From assembly GCA_032768795.1 (NCBI GenBank), contig CP136495.1:746501-810500 (forward strand): a stretch of 64,000 nucleotides of DNA, read 5' to 3'. A model generated the notes under the pieces. That model saw only the letters and a list, made by a program, of their open reading frames with translations. It was not told the origin of the DNA and made no database searches. Source of the DNA: Tremella fuciformis (lineage: Eukaryota; Basidiomycota; Tremellomycetes; Tremellales; Tremellaceae). Below are positions 11,700 through 20,821 of the stretch, one piece after another. Made by a program: the position numbers and the translations under genes. Numbering within the stretch: the first letter of the stretch is position 1; each line of letters opens with the position of its first letter.

Positions 11700-12141
11700 A
11701 TGCCGACACACCCATGGGGCGTCGCCTCTTCAAGGGGCCAGTGGCTCCCATATAGGCATCCCATGGCACACCTCAGGTTCTCAGATCACAACAAGCTTGT
11801 CAGTGAGCTCACATACACCCAAGGGCTCATGAGGCGACTCTATTGCAATTGTCCCGCCGATGCCTGTCCTTCTAGCGGGGGAAGTGAACCGCAAGACCGC
11901 CTGTATGACATGCTGCTCCAACATTGCACAATGATCACATATTCTGTGTTCATGAGCGCCAAGTCCTGGCACAACTGCGAGCTGGCCCTGAGTAAGACCA
12001 TAAGGGCAGGACGCATATCAAGCAGCGAGCCGGTCAACGACTTGTACCGTGAGGGGACGAGTAGTGAGCAAATTGAGGCGGTTCCAGTTTTGCGAGAAGC
12101 GTTCACGCTACGCTCGAAGGAGATCCAATCAACCGACTATG
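11700..12141 (+). pseudogene. tandem family gene E, 5' part of exon 1 (split by retrotransposon)
   Basis: Start MPTHPWGVASSRG matches the MSRHPWGLVPAPT start of copy G, which fixes ATG 11700 over earlier in-frame ATGs. The frame runs through QDRLYDMLLQHCTMITYSV and RSKEIQSTDYV, then enters the left LTR of a Ty3/gypsy element at 12142 and stops at 12230. The rest of the gene is at 24620-25155. Joining 12141 to 24620 gives a 610-nt exon 1 in frame with the expected VRLRF sequence after QSTDY. So the coding sequence looks intact apart from the insertion, and its C-terminal half has no obvious promoter now. Confidence 0.78.
12137..12141. repeat. target site duplication, left copy (CTATG)
   Basis: CTATG directly precedes the left LTR; the same five bases follow the right LTR at 24615-24619. 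Five bp is the usual duplication made by Ty3/gypsy integrases. Confidence 0.9.
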
Positions 12142-12339
12142 TGTCGGGATCGGTGAACGCGAGTTGGTATGTGAGTGACTGCCTTGCTGGTCGACTGATA
12201 TGCCAGGATGAGTTACCAGGTGACAGATGAATAATACATTCGTCGAAGAAGGTATCCTCTCCTTCTCAGTCTGTATATGTAGAGTTCTCACGGGTAGTCG
12301 GCTACTACGGACATGTCCGTGATGACGTATTCCATTACA
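12142..12339 (-). repeat. gypsy LTR, left copy (3' LTR of the element)
   Basis: 198 bp, starting TGTCGGGATCGG and ending TTACA. Differs from the right copy by G/T in GAAGAAGGTATC and by AT/GG in GACGTATTCC. Confidence 0.93.
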
Positions 12340-12358
12340 GTCGCCTCCTCCTTTGTCC
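12340..12358 (-). other. polypurine tract of the gypsy element
   Basis: Read on the minus strand, GGACAAAGGAGGAGGCGAC lies directly against the 3' LTR. This is where plus-strand priming is expected and it fixes the element's orientation. Confidence 0.7.
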
Positions 12359-12460
12359 TCGGGCGTCGCGACCGAGCCTAGCGACGGGCGTCTCCTTGAC
12401 GACGGTCGTGAGGGTGTCGACACGAGAACTGCAGAGTAGGGCGTGCAGTGACGGGCGCGG

Positions 12461-12470
12461 TAATATATGA
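12461..12470 (+). promoter_or_regulatory. TATA-like box of the antisense cargo gene
   Basis: TAATATATGA lies about 98 bp upstream of ATG 12559 and inside the gypsy element. The distance fits a fungal promoter with a short leader. Confidence 0.4.
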
Positions 12471-12558
12471 ACCAGCCAGGTTGGGCGCCCATTCTTCGTC
12501 CATCTCTCTTCTTTCTTGAATCCTCGAGCGACACCCCAACTTGCCAAGTACGTTAACG

Positions 12559-13486
12559 ATGCCTGCTCGTATCTACACCGCCGCAGACGTGTCTGTATCC
12601 CCTCCTGCCTCGTACGCCATCGTCGATGCCAACGACGATTCGACTACATACCGCATAGGCAACGGTAGAACGTACCGAGCGCGACATGTCGGCTTTGACG
12701 GGACCCTCACTCAGGCCAAGCATCGAGCGGCGGTACGTGGCAGTTACTGAGCGGTATTCGCTGACTAGTAGGATCTCTCCAACCAGCTATCTTCGACCTT
12801 AGCGGCGATGTCGGTTGATGAAGCTGGCCGGCACCGAGCTCATGTGATGCGCACCGCCGTGGCATTCATAGCAGCGTGGGATGGTCGGCTGAGGATCGTG
12901 AGGGCCGCCGACAGTGAGTCTATTCCGCGATTACACGGCTCATTACCAGAGTGTAATGCCTGCGAAAAGGCTGGCAAGCCTTGTGTCGTAGCCGCTATAG
13001 TACTCCAAGGAGGCGGGTCCCGCGCAGTTTCCTCGCAAGTACTGTTTTGTTCCTGCCAACTACGCTTACCTCAGCTGCGTGCGTTGTCACTCCCAGCATG
13101 GAGTTTCTTGCGACATCCAGCTCGGTCTTGCCCTAGGCAAACGTCCTCGGGGCACCGTTCGCGAAAGTGCCTGGCAGGAACTGGGCTCGACTCTGCAGGA
13201 TCTACGGAGCGAGCTGTCGTCTACTGACCGCATGACCGCCCATGACAAGAAGCGATGGAAGGGGTACGTCGGGCGAGCCTTGTTTGTACGTTAGCATATT
13301 TGGTCACTTACGGTTGCTAATTGGTAGATAGTCGACGGATTCCAGGTCAAGACGGAGCACAGGTCTCCCAAAAGGCCAGTTGACTATTCCAAGTATAGAG
13401 GCCGCGGCGGCTATGCACAGGAGTCGGACCCATCCGACGACGAGCCGACCGATCAGGAGGACGCCGAGGCCGATGACGATGCGTAG
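12559..13486 (+). pseudogene. extra intron-containing gene carried in antisense by the gypsy element (one frameshift)
   Basis: Best model: exons 12559-12732, 12772-12913, 12950-13285 and 13328-13486, with introns of 39, 36 and 42 nt (GTACGT, GTGAGT, GTACGT donors). The product starts MPARIYTAADVSVSPP, has CNACEKAGKPCVV (about residue 106) and later YLSCVRCHSQHGVSCD, two Cys-rich knots that look like paired zinc-binding motifs, a helical stretch (ELGSTLQDLRSEL), and an acidic tail (DPSDDEPTDQEDAEADDD). Between the two Cys motifs, near 12985-13010, the frame shifts by one base and no plausible intron repairs it. So it is a recent pseudogene, a sequencing error, or has an unusual splice. Sits between the pol stop (13610) and the 3' LTR, convergent with pol. 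Possibly DNA or RNA binding; the family is not recognised. Confidence 0.6.
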
Positions 13487-13609
13487 TAGGTGTTGTAGAT
13501 TGGCGCTTCCTTCCTCTTCCGGGGCGTGTTGTACATAATTATGCGTTTTCTTGAATGTAATGACCGTCGCGTAGTTGGAACAACGAGTGTAGGTTATTGA
13601 CAGGTACGC

Positions 13610-16600
13610 TTACGCGTACCTGTTAGGTACGAATCTCTTTCTCCTACTCTGGCTCTCCGAGCTTGAGTAGGCGTCGTACATGGTGGTGAAGGCAGGGTCG
13701 CTTTCCACCTCTGCCGCTGGTTCCCATGTACTGTCACTGATAGGCCATCCTATCCACTTGATACGGTAGTGTTTGGAGGTAATCCCATGTTTGTCCTTGA
13801 CCATTCGTTCGTCAAGGATCGCCTCGTAGGTATAGCCGTTGTCATCTAACACTATGTTGCTGACGGGCGACTGCGTAGGTTGTAACTGGCTAGTACTTGT
13901 TTCCTCTGAGGCGTAGAAGGGCTTCAGGTATTCCACGTTGATCACGTCATGGATCCTGTAGGACTCGGGGAGGTGCAGCTTGTACGCGTTGTCGTTGACC
14001 TTTGCTGCCACCTTGAATGGTCCCAACCACCGGTTATCTAGTTTGGCTGATGTCCTAGCTCCTTTGTAGTTTCGAGCAGAAAGTAAGACTAGGTCGCCCA
14101 CTTTGAATGTCTGTAACCGGCGTTTACGGTCATATTGTCGCTTGTTCTGTGCCCGTGCGTGCTTGATCTGTTCTTGAAGGTACTTGAATCTTTCAAATAT
14201 CCTGCGTGTATACGTCACCCCCTCCTCGCTTTCGTGCGAGGAACTTCCCAATGGGTCTGTCATATTCTGCCTAGGGGTGTAGCCGTACCAAGCATCGTAG
14301 GGGGTCATTCTGGTGGTTCCGTGCACCGTGGTGTTGTATACGAATTCTGCTGTAGGAAGCAGCACGGACCAGTCGTCCTGTTCGTAGTTGGCATATACGC
14401 ATAGGTACTGGCCCAGCCACTTGTTGACTATTTCGGTTTGCCCATCCGTTTGTGGGTGGTACGCGGTAGAGAACTTGAGGTCACAGCCAAGCTTACTGGT
14501 GACTGTGCGCCAGAAAGCTGACACGTACTGTGCTCCTCTGTCCGAGATAATACGGTCTGGCAACCCCGTTCTTGGGTAGACTTTCGTAAGAAACGCCTCC
14601 GCCAGGGTAGGGGCGTCGAGCTTGTCGATAGGTATAAAGATCGCCGCCTTCGTTAGCTGGTCTACCCAGACGCTGATGTTGGTATAGCCCTTGGAGTCCG
14701 GTAATTTGGTGATGTAGTCGGTAGAAACAGTTGACCAGGGTCGCTCTGCCACGGGTATGTCTAGCAGTAACCCTGGTTGTAGTTGGTTGGTATGTTTGGT
14801 CTTTTGGCACGTTTCGCAATGCTTGACCCATGTTTTGACGTCTCGTCGCATCCTCGGCCACCAGAATCTTGCAAGTAGCCTGGATGTGGTCTTAGCCACC
14901 CCCGGGTGGCCAGCCGTCGGTAGGTTATGAGCCCATATGAGGACCGTGGTTCGTTGCTTCTCGGGCACGATAGGTAGGTCGTGGTAGTAGAAGAGGCCGT
15001 CCTTGTGTTTGTATTCTTCGGGATGGCTCTCCGTAAGAGCCACGTATTTTTGTTGTTCGTGCACATCCATGGCGCCTTTAAAGTCTTCTTGAGCCATAGG
15101 GTCCTTGTATTCGACCCTAGTTGCCAGGTACTGTGCTGAAGAAAGCAACGCCTTGAAGTTGTGCGCGTTGAGTTCTGGTGACAAGGTGGTTGCTTTGGTG
15201 TCCGTAGGTCGATAGTCTGGTCGTCTGGACAGGGCATCTGGCTTGGTAGCTTGTTTGCCTGGCCTATATTGGATGACAAAGTCGAAATCGGCCATGTACT
15301 CGCTCCATCTAGCTTGCCTCCTTGTCAATTGCTTGGTGGTTAAGAAGTACTCTAGACTTCTGTGATCGGATAGTACGACCACTCGTACTCGGGTACCTTC
15401 AAGGTAATGTCGCCAACTCTTGAATGCGTACACGATGGCTAGGAACTCCTTGTCGTGAACTGGATAGTTGAGTTCTGCCGGATCCATCTTCCGAGAAGCA
15501 TATGCGATGGGTCTGGTCGTACCATCTGGGTAGGTGTGTGACAGGATCGCACCCAGAGCGTAGTCCGACGCGTCCGTTTCTAGTAATAGGGGAAGATTTG
15601 GGTCGTAGTGGCTGAGTACGGGAGCCGTAGTCATCGCTCGCTTGAGAGAATCGAAAGCGTCCTGCTGTTTGGGTCCCCATTGGAAGGGCGTTCCCTTCTT
15701 GGTTAAGTCGTGTAAGGATTTGGCTATTACCGAAAAGTTCCTGATGAATCTGCGGTAGAAGTTGGCGAACCCTACAAACGACTGTGTCTCCTTCAAGTTC
15801 GTAGGCGTGGGCCAGTCCTGTACCGCCTCCACCTTCTTTGGGTCCATCTTGATGCCGTTTTTGTTAAGAACGAAACCCAGGAACTCCACCTCGTTGCTGT
15901 GGAATTGGCATTTCGAGAGTTTGGCGAATAGCTTATACTCTCGTAGTCGTCGCAGGACTTCCTGTACGTGGCGGGTATGGTGTTCCAGATCCTTGGAGTA
16001 CACCAATATATCGTCGAGGTATACAGCCACGTACTTGTCGAGTAGGTCGTGGAAGACGTGGTTGATAAATAGCTGGAACGAGCCTGGTGCATTGCAGAGC
16101 CCGAAGGGCATGACCAGGTACTCGTATTGTCCGAAGGGTGTGCGGAAGGCTGTCTTCCACTCATCCCCCTCCGCTATGCGGACAAGGTTGTATGCACCCC
16201 GTAGGTCTAACTTGGTAAACACGGTCGATCCACGTATCTGGTCGATTACGTCGCCTATCAGGGGCAAAGGGTATTTGTTCTTGATCGTCATGGCGTTGAG
16301 CTTGCGGTAATCGACGCATAACCGCAGACTTCCGTCCTTCTTTTTGACGAATAGGACTGGTGCTCCTGCGGGGGATTGTGACTCCCTGATGAAGCCTTTA
16401 TCCAGGTTTTCTCGCAGGTACGCCATTAGTTCTTCCCTTTCTCGTGGGCTGAGTGCGTAGATAGGCCCAGCTGGTGGTACCTTGTCCGAGCTCAGTTGGA
16501 TGGCGTGGTCGAATTGCCGATGTTCTGGTAGCTTATCGGCCTGTCCTTTATCGAATACGTCTTTGTAGTGTGCATATTCGGCAGGTAGCTCTGTCTCAGT

Positions 16601-16858
16601 AGGCGGTTCTGCCGTCGTGATGGCGGTGTAGAGCCACGCAGTGGCCTGGTCTGACGTCTTGTCTGTTGTGCCCCGTGGTGCTAGAGTTCTCGCGCTCCAG
16701 TCTACCACAGGCTGCACTTTGTCCAGAAAGGGCATGCCTAAGATCAAGTGTGCTATGCGTATCGGGGAGACTATGAAGTCGGCGTGATAAGGTTCGAACC
16801 CCCTTCCCAGTAGGACCGTAAGCTGTACTCGGTGGGTTAAGAGTCCGTACTCGGATAT
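13610..16858 (-). CDS. gypsy pol: protease end, RT, RNase H, integrase, chromodomain (interrupted)
   Basis: 1,083 codons in the gypsy-derived part. Order on the minus strand: end of protease with LILGMPFLDKVQPVVDW; RT with LRLCVDYRKLNAMTIKNKYP, FTKLDLRGAYNLVRI and YLDDILVYS; RNase H with LLETDASDYALGAILS and LSDHRSLEYF; integrase with an H-H-C-C zinc motif (H...CETCQKTK), the ISDRGAQYVSAFW region and the AYHPQTDGQTE region; then a chromodomain, YRIKWIGWPISDSTWEP, near the C-terminus. The chromodomain places it among the chromoviruses. The open frame extends to 16924 with an apparent Met, but the last 20 or so codons (MEEDLDLARSP...) come from the nested element's repeat, not from gypsy. The true upstream partner is the gag-protease frame at 22377-24380. 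Broken as an autonomous polyprotein. Confidence 0.92.
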   Translation of the reverse strand: MSEYGLLTHRVQLTVLLGRGFEPYHADFIVSPIRIAHLILGMPFLDKVQPVVDWSARTLAPRGTTDKTSDQATAWLYTAITTAEPPTETELPAEYAHYKDVFDKGQADKLPEHRQFDHAIQLSSDKVPPAGPIYALSPREREELMAYLRENLDKGFIRESQSPAGAPVLFVKKKDGSLRLCVDYRKLNAMTIKNKYPLPLIGDVIDQIRGSTVFTKLDLRGAYNLVRIAEGDEWKTAFRTPFGQYEYLVMPFGLCNAPGSFQLFINHVFHDLLDKYVAVYLDDILVYSKDLEHHTRHVQEVLRRLREYKLFAKLSKCQFHSNEVEFLGFVLNKNGIKMDPKKVEAVQDWPTPTNLKETQSFVGFANFYRRFIRNFSVIAKSLHDLTKKGTPFQWGPKQQDAFDSLKRAMTTAPVLSHYDPNLPLLLETDASDYALGAILSHTYPDGTTRPIAYASRKMDPAELNYPVHDKEFLAIVYAFKSWRHYLEGTRVRVVVLSDHRSLEYFLTTKQLTRRQARWSEYMADFDFVIQYRPGKQATKPDALSRRPDYRPTDTKATTLSPELNAHNFKALLSSAQYLATRVEYKDPMAQEDFKGAMDVHEQQKYVALTESHPEEYKHKDGLFYYHDLPIVPEKQRTTVLIWAHNLPTAGHPGVAKTTSRLLARFWWPRMRRDVKTWVKHCETCQKTKHTNQLQPGLLLDIPVAERPWSTVSTDYITKLPDSKGYTNISVWVDQLTKAAIFIPIDKLDAPTLAEAFLTKVYPRTGLPDRIISDRGAQYVSAFWRTVTSKLGCDLKFSTAYHPQTDGQTEIVNKWLGQYLCVYANYEQDDWSVLLPTAEFVYNTTVHGTTRMTPYDAWYGYTPRQNMTDPLGSSSHESEEGVTYTRRIFERFKYLQEQIKHARAQNKRQYDRKRRLQTFKVGDLVLLSARNYKGARTSAKLDNRWLGPFKVAAKVNDNAYKLHLPESYRIHDVINVEYLKPFYASEETSTSQLQPTQSPVSNIVLDDNGYTYEAILDERMVKDKHGITSKHYRIKWIGWPISDSTWEPAAEVESDPAFTTMYDAYSSSESQSRRKRFVPNRYA

Positions 16859-16860
16859 TG

Positions 16861-16985
16861 GGCGGTCACGTGATGCAAGGACAGTGACTTGAGGGCTCCG
16901 AGCGAGGTCGAGATCCTCTTCCAACCGTCACTCATCGCAGTCACTGCCGCCCAAGCCGTCGCGCCTTGTTGCTGTCGCCGATCGC
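16861..16985 (+). repeat. split direct repeat A1
   Basis: 125 bp, from GGCGGTCACGTG to CGCCGATCGC, identical to A2. The preceding TTG is shared too, so the true edge may be 1-3 bp to the left. Confidence 0.9.
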
Positions 16986-17136
16986 TGGAGCACAGCCTGC
17001 CTGTCAGGAAGGAGAAGAGGGATCACCTGCGTGAGTGGGAGTGCGGCGGGCCTTGAAACAGCCGCTCTAAACGAGCGTTACTTGTTGGTCTTATACCCCG
17101 CTGACTCGCACCGGAATCCCCACCCCCTCGCCCTCC

Positions 17137-17466
17137 ATGCCGCCGGCACGCACCCTCACCCCCGGCCTGAAAGCCGCCGCAACGCGCCGACGCAATGCGG
17201 AAGCCCGACGCTTGCAGCAGCAACAAGAGGAGCAGGCGGCCCAAGCGGCCCAGGCGGCGGACCAGCCTGCGCCGGGCAGACAGGTTCGGTTCGACCTCCC
17301 AGAGGATCAGACTGCTCTGGTCTCGGCCGGGCAGCTCCAGCAAAGCCTCTCTGTCACGACGGCCACGCCCTCGACGACCTACGCACGTGACCGACACCAC
17401 TCACGTGGCCGACACGTGACCTACCTCGGGCTGGAGAACCTCGACGAGGGAGTAGACGTTGGATGA
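17137..17466 (+). CDS. short Gln/Ala-rich frame in the tyrosine-recombinase element
   Basis: 109 codons from MPPARTLTPGLKAAATR through a Gln/Ala-rich helical run (RRLQQQQEEQAAQAAQAA) to a stop at 17466. It may be the N-terminal part of the element's gag-like ORF, cut from the rest by the AT-poorer, CCTCGACGAGG-rich stretch at 17437-17706. Or it may be an independent small ORF. A Gln-rich coiled coil would suit a gag-like multimerising protein. Confidence 0.4.
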   Translation: MPPARTLTPGLKAAATRRRNAEARRLQQQQEEQAAQAAQAADQPAPGRQVRFDLPEDQTALVSAGQLQQSLSVTTATPSTTYARDRHHSRGRHVTYLGLENLDEGVDVG

Positions 17467-17706
17467 ACGCGCGACGACGGGAAGCAGGCGCAGAGTCATA
17501 TAGGATGCCCCGGGCGCCCGTCGTAGTTCTTCAGCACTCTCTGATTGAGTCTCATGGATCACCATTGACGATCTCACTCTCTCCGTGGCACGCAGCGTGG
17601 CTGAGTCGCACTCACGCTGTATCCTCGACGACCTTGTTATCCTCGACGACCTTGTAACCTCGACGAGGATCCAACCTCGACGAGGATCCTACCTCGACAT
17701 CCTCGT
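17437..17706. repeat. cluster of CCTCGACGAGG-type motifs
   Basis: Five or more full or partial copies of CCTCGACGAGG or CCTCGACGACC, the densest part at 17619-17706. The same word clusters at 59505-59570 beside the copia elements, where CCTCGACGACCTTGTA also recurs. May be a remnant of a copia LTR within this element; no target duplication could be found. Confidence 0.6.
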
Positions 17707-17808
17707 TTCTACCCCTTTATCCTTTATTCCTGACTCTGATATTGTGCGAGAGGGCCTCTGCCAACGGGAGAGCGCAGCATCGTGACACTCTCCCACGTCT
17801 CTGCGACC

Positions 17809-18726
17809 ATGGCGGCCACCGACGAGCACGTCGAGAGCATCTCGACCAAAGTTGACGAGCTGGGGTCCAAGCTCGACGCCTTGATCGCCCGCCTAGGCAA
17901 CCAGCAGCCGGGCGACTCAACGCTGTCACCGGCTGGCGGCTCGTCATCGAACGGCGTAGTCCCTCTGAGAGGCCAGCACGGTGAGTGCCCACCCATCTCC
18001 CGCCGCTACGGGTACATCGACGAGAAGCTCCGGGGCGAGGCCATGGCTGGGACGATGGCTCCAGAGAAGTTACCCCTCCTTCTGCCGGTCGGGTCAACTC
18101 TTGCAACCAGGCAGGGCGAGGATGACGACACATTCGAGGTGAACGGGGTCACGGTCACGAAGAAGAAGGTGGCGGACCAAGCTGCAGTTCTAGCCAAATT
18201 TGTCCGCGGCATCCCCAAACCCGCCGCCTTCGCGGCAGCATGGGGCATCTATACCGACCTGCTCCTACACGGGATGGCCGCCTTCGACGCCAAGACGGTG
18301 GCCGACGCTCACTCCGCGCTGCTCAGCCACGCCACCTGGGTCCTCGAACACGCGGAGAACTTCACATGGGAATCCGTCATGTCCTACCACCTCACGGTGT
18401 GCAACGAACGCAAGGACGGCTTTACCTGCGGCACTTGGTACAAGAACTACGATGGAGATGCCTGGGGCACGATAGGAGTCCGCAAGCAGTTCAACAACGC
18501 CCGTCCTGCCCACCCAGCGAAGCCAGCCGCTCCTGGGCCGTCTACGTCCTCCTCGTCCTCCGCATCCGCCTCCACCTCGAACGCTCCCTCCCGTGGCCGC
18601 GCATGCATCAACTGGAACGCAGGCGTCTGCACAACCGACCCTTGCCCCAAAGGCTATCGCCACGTCTGCAAACGGTGCCAAGGCCAACACGTCATCCGCG
18701 ACTGCCCGCAAGGGCGAACGGCCTAG
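17809..18726 (+). CDS. gag-like ORF1 of the tyrosine-recombinase element
   Basis: 305 aa from ATG 17809. The N-terminus has a predicted coiled coil (EHVESISTKVDELGSKLDAL, residues 6-25). The middle (about 100-210) is compact and aromatic, with a KFVRGIPKPAAFAAAW stretch, and is probably the capsid-like part. A Ser/Thr/Ala-rich linker follows. The C-terminus has a Cys/His cluster: CINWNAGVCTTDPCPKGYRH then CKRCQGQHVIRDC, a CCCH-like knuckle plus a CCHC-like knuckle, as expected for RNA binding by ORF1 of such elements. The stop is 145 bp before the RT frame opens, so the RT is not made by simple fusion to ORF1. Confidence 0.75.
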   Translation: MAATDEHVESISTKVDELGSKLDALIARLGNQQPGDSTLSPAGGSSSNGVVPLRGQHGECPPISRRYGYIDEKLRGEAMAGTMAPEKLPLLLPVGSTLATRQGEDDDTFEVNGVTVTKKKVADQAAVLAKFVRGIPKPAAFAAAWGIYTDLLLHGMAAFDAKTVADAHSALLSHATWVLEHAENFTWESVMSYHLTVCNERKDGFTCGTWYKNYDGDAWGTIGVRKQFNNARPAHPAKPAAPGPSTSSSSSASASTSNAPSRGRACINWNAGVCTTDPCPKGYRHVCKRCQGQHVIRDCPQGRTA

Positions 18727-18871
18727 GACCGCGCATCTGTACAGGGCTGTGGTAGTCTCGGTTCATCAGGTGAGCAGGGCTTGTCTCTGTCTCTACCTCT
18801 CGGCATCTCCGGATCAGCCGCACACCTTTCACAGCAGGGCGGTGCCCTCCGCTGCATAGCGTGGACCTTGA

Positions 18872-20821
18872 AGTTCCACCCGCTACATCCTCAGGCAAGC
18901 CCACCGCTGCAACTCAGCCGGGCAGAGCCCGCCGCTGCTTCAACACCCAGCCGAGCAATGCTCGCCGCTGCAACTTTACACCTTCACCTCAGCCTGGCTG
19001 GGCCAGACGCTGACCGGTGCAGATCTTATAATACGGCTGTCTCAACTCGCCGCCGCCGCCGGCCTCGCGCCACCAGCACATCCTCCCCCTCCCCGACCTA
19101 ATACCGCCTGCGCATACCCCGTCTACGACCCCTCCGACCATCCCGCTGCCCCGTCACCCCTCCACGCCGACGCCTGGGACACCCTTCTGGCAGGCTACCC
19201 GGATAAGACCCTGGTGGTCAACGTCCTCGGCATCATACGCCACGGGGCAAAGCTCGGATACGATGGCATACTGCTCCAACACGGCCGCCCAGCGGCTAGC
19301 GTTCCCAACCACCCTCTCGACGTTGACGGCAGGGCCCATGTGATGCGCACCATCACGGAACGCGTCGCTTCCGGCCGAGCGCGGGTCATCTCGTCGCCGG
19401 CCGACGTCCGCCTAGTGGTATCCCCAATCGGAACTGTTCCCAAGGCCAATGGGAAACGCCGCACGATCAACGACCTATCGTGGCCGCGCCGCGGCAGCGA
19501 GTCAACCTCGGTGAACGAAGGCATCCCGCGGGAGAAGGTCTCGCTTCGCTACGACTCTCTAGACCACCTGTTCGACAGAATTCGCGCCGCTACGCAACCT
19601 GTCGACATCTGGAAGGCCGACCTGACGGACGCCTTCTTCCACGTCTGCGTAGCAAGCCGTGACTCACGCCTTCTTGGCTACTGTTTTGAGGGGATCACAT
19701 ACGCCGACTGCACGCTCAACTTTGGCGGACGCTCGTCGCCCTTCCTCTTCAATCTTGTTGCCGAAGCTCTGCACTGGATCCTGGCGTCCTTCGGCCTGGA
19801 CGTGACCCACTACCTGGACGACTCGTTTGGCGCCTGCCCGGCAGGGAAGGGTGAAGCGGTCCTCGCATTCTTCCGGGCCGTATGCGACGCCCTCGGGATT
19901 GCGGTCTCGAATGACAAGTCCTGCACCGGCTGCGAGGTGGAGGTCTTGGGTATCATGGTGAACAGCCAGTCCGGAAAGGCCTGGCTCAGTCGCGCCAAAA
20001 TCGACAAACTCCGGGCACAGCTCGATGCGATCCTTGCCGCGCCCATGGCCCGTCCCGCCGACCTCCAAGCCCTTGCGGGATACCTCAACTTCGTCTCCAG
20101 GGTCCTGCCGACCGGCCGCGCGTTCCTCCGCAGAATTTACGACGCTGCCAACGCCTCGGAGCGCGACGGGGCAAGCCGCTCCACCACTGGCGCGCTTGGG
20201 GACGAGCTCCGGTGGTGGCGATCCACGATGGACCGCTGGGATGGGGTCACCATCATCCCAGTGAACCGGCCCCGCGTCGAGCTTTGGTCAGATGCGGCGA
20301 CAACCCGTGGGATAGGCGCGCACCTGGGGCCTCGGGAACGGTGCTCAGCGGCCATGTCCATGGAGGTCCCGGCACAACACCACGGCAAGGACATCCTCTT
20401 CCTGGAGACCCTAGCCCTCCTGGAAGCCCTCCGCCGCTGGGGCACAGAGCTACACGGAGTCGAGCTCATGTGCAAGATCGACAACGCGGCCTTGGTGGCG
20501 TCCCTCCGTTCGGGACGTTGCCATCAGCGGGCAACGATGGCCCTCATACGCGAGATCATGACCCTTGCCCTGGAGCTTCACTTCACCATTGTCCCGGACT
20601 GGGTGCCGAGCGCCGAGAATGATGTAGCTGACGCCCTATCTCGCTTTGACTGGCCCTATCTCGACCTCAAACGCCCTCACGTCACCCGCCTCCTACCCCG
20701 CCCCGACGCCCCGCCCATCCCTGCTGTCCCCAACCCCTCGTTACCCGTCCCGCCTGCGCTGCCACCCCGCACGCTCCCTTACGACTCGGCATGTTATCCC
20801 GTGCAGCCCGGGGCCGCCTAG
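18872..20821 (+). CDS. reverse transcriptase-RNase H of the tyrosine-recombinase element
   Basis: The frame is open from a stop at 18869-18871 to 20821. It has no ATG in its first several hundred bases (the first is near 19340), so expression must use splicing, reinitiation or a non-AUG start. RT motifs: VSPIGTVPKANGKRRTINDL, DIWKADLTDAFFHV (motif A), GRSSPFLFNLVAEAL, and THYLDDSFG (catalytic YLDD). RNase H: VELWSDAATTRGIGAHL, a Glu in LETLALLEALRRW, KIDNAALVASL, and VPSAENDVADALSR. This pattern (RT close to that of DIRS-like elements, RNase H following directly, no integrase) fits the tyrosine recombinase that overlaps its end by 31 bp in another frame. Catalytic residues look intact. Confidence 0.88.
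   Translation, partial: SSTRYILRQAHRCNSAGQSPPLLQHPAEQCSPLQLYTFTSAWLGQTLTGADLIIRLSQLAAAAGLAPPAHPPPPRPNTACAYPVYDPSDHPAAPSPLHADAWDTLLAGYPDKTLVVNVLGIIRHGAKLGYDGILLQHGRPAASVPNHPLDVDGRAHVMRTITERVASGRARVISSPADVRLVVSPIGTVPKANGKRRTINDLSWPRRGSESTSVNEGIPREKVSLRYDSLDHLFDRIRAATQPVDIWKADLTDAFFHVCVASRDSRLLGYCFEGITYADCTLNFGGRSSPFLFNLVAEALHWILASFGLDVTHYLDDSFGACPAGKGEAVLAFFRAVCDALGIAVSNDKSCTGCEVEVLGIMVNSQSGKAWLSRAKIDKLRAQLDAILAAPMARPADLQALAGYLNFVSRVLPTGRAFLRRIYDAANASERDGASRSTTGALGDELRWWRSTMDRWDGVTIIPVNRPRVELWSDAATTRGIGAHLGPRERCSAAMSMEVPAQHHGKDILFLETLALLEALRRWGTELHGVELMCKIDNAALVASLRSGRCHQRATMALIREIMTLALELHFTIVPDWVPSAENDVADALSRFDWPYLDLKRPHVTRLLPRPDAPPIPAVPNPSLPVPPALPPRTLPYDSACYPVQPGAA

Noticed and set aside
12103..12534. 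Minus-strand frame covering the left LTR
   Set aside because: Chance open frame through the LTR and leader; no element protein is expected there.
16859..16924. Apparent start (MEEDLDLARSP) of the gypsy pol frame
   Set aside because: This sequence is repeat A of the nested tyrosine-recombinase element; the same peptide appears at 22108. The pol frame is really the continuation of gag.
17437..17706. A solo copia LTR in the tyrosine-recombinase element
   Set aside because: Motif content agrees, but no TG...CA edges with a target duplication could be found, and the copia LTR itself is not complete in the window.
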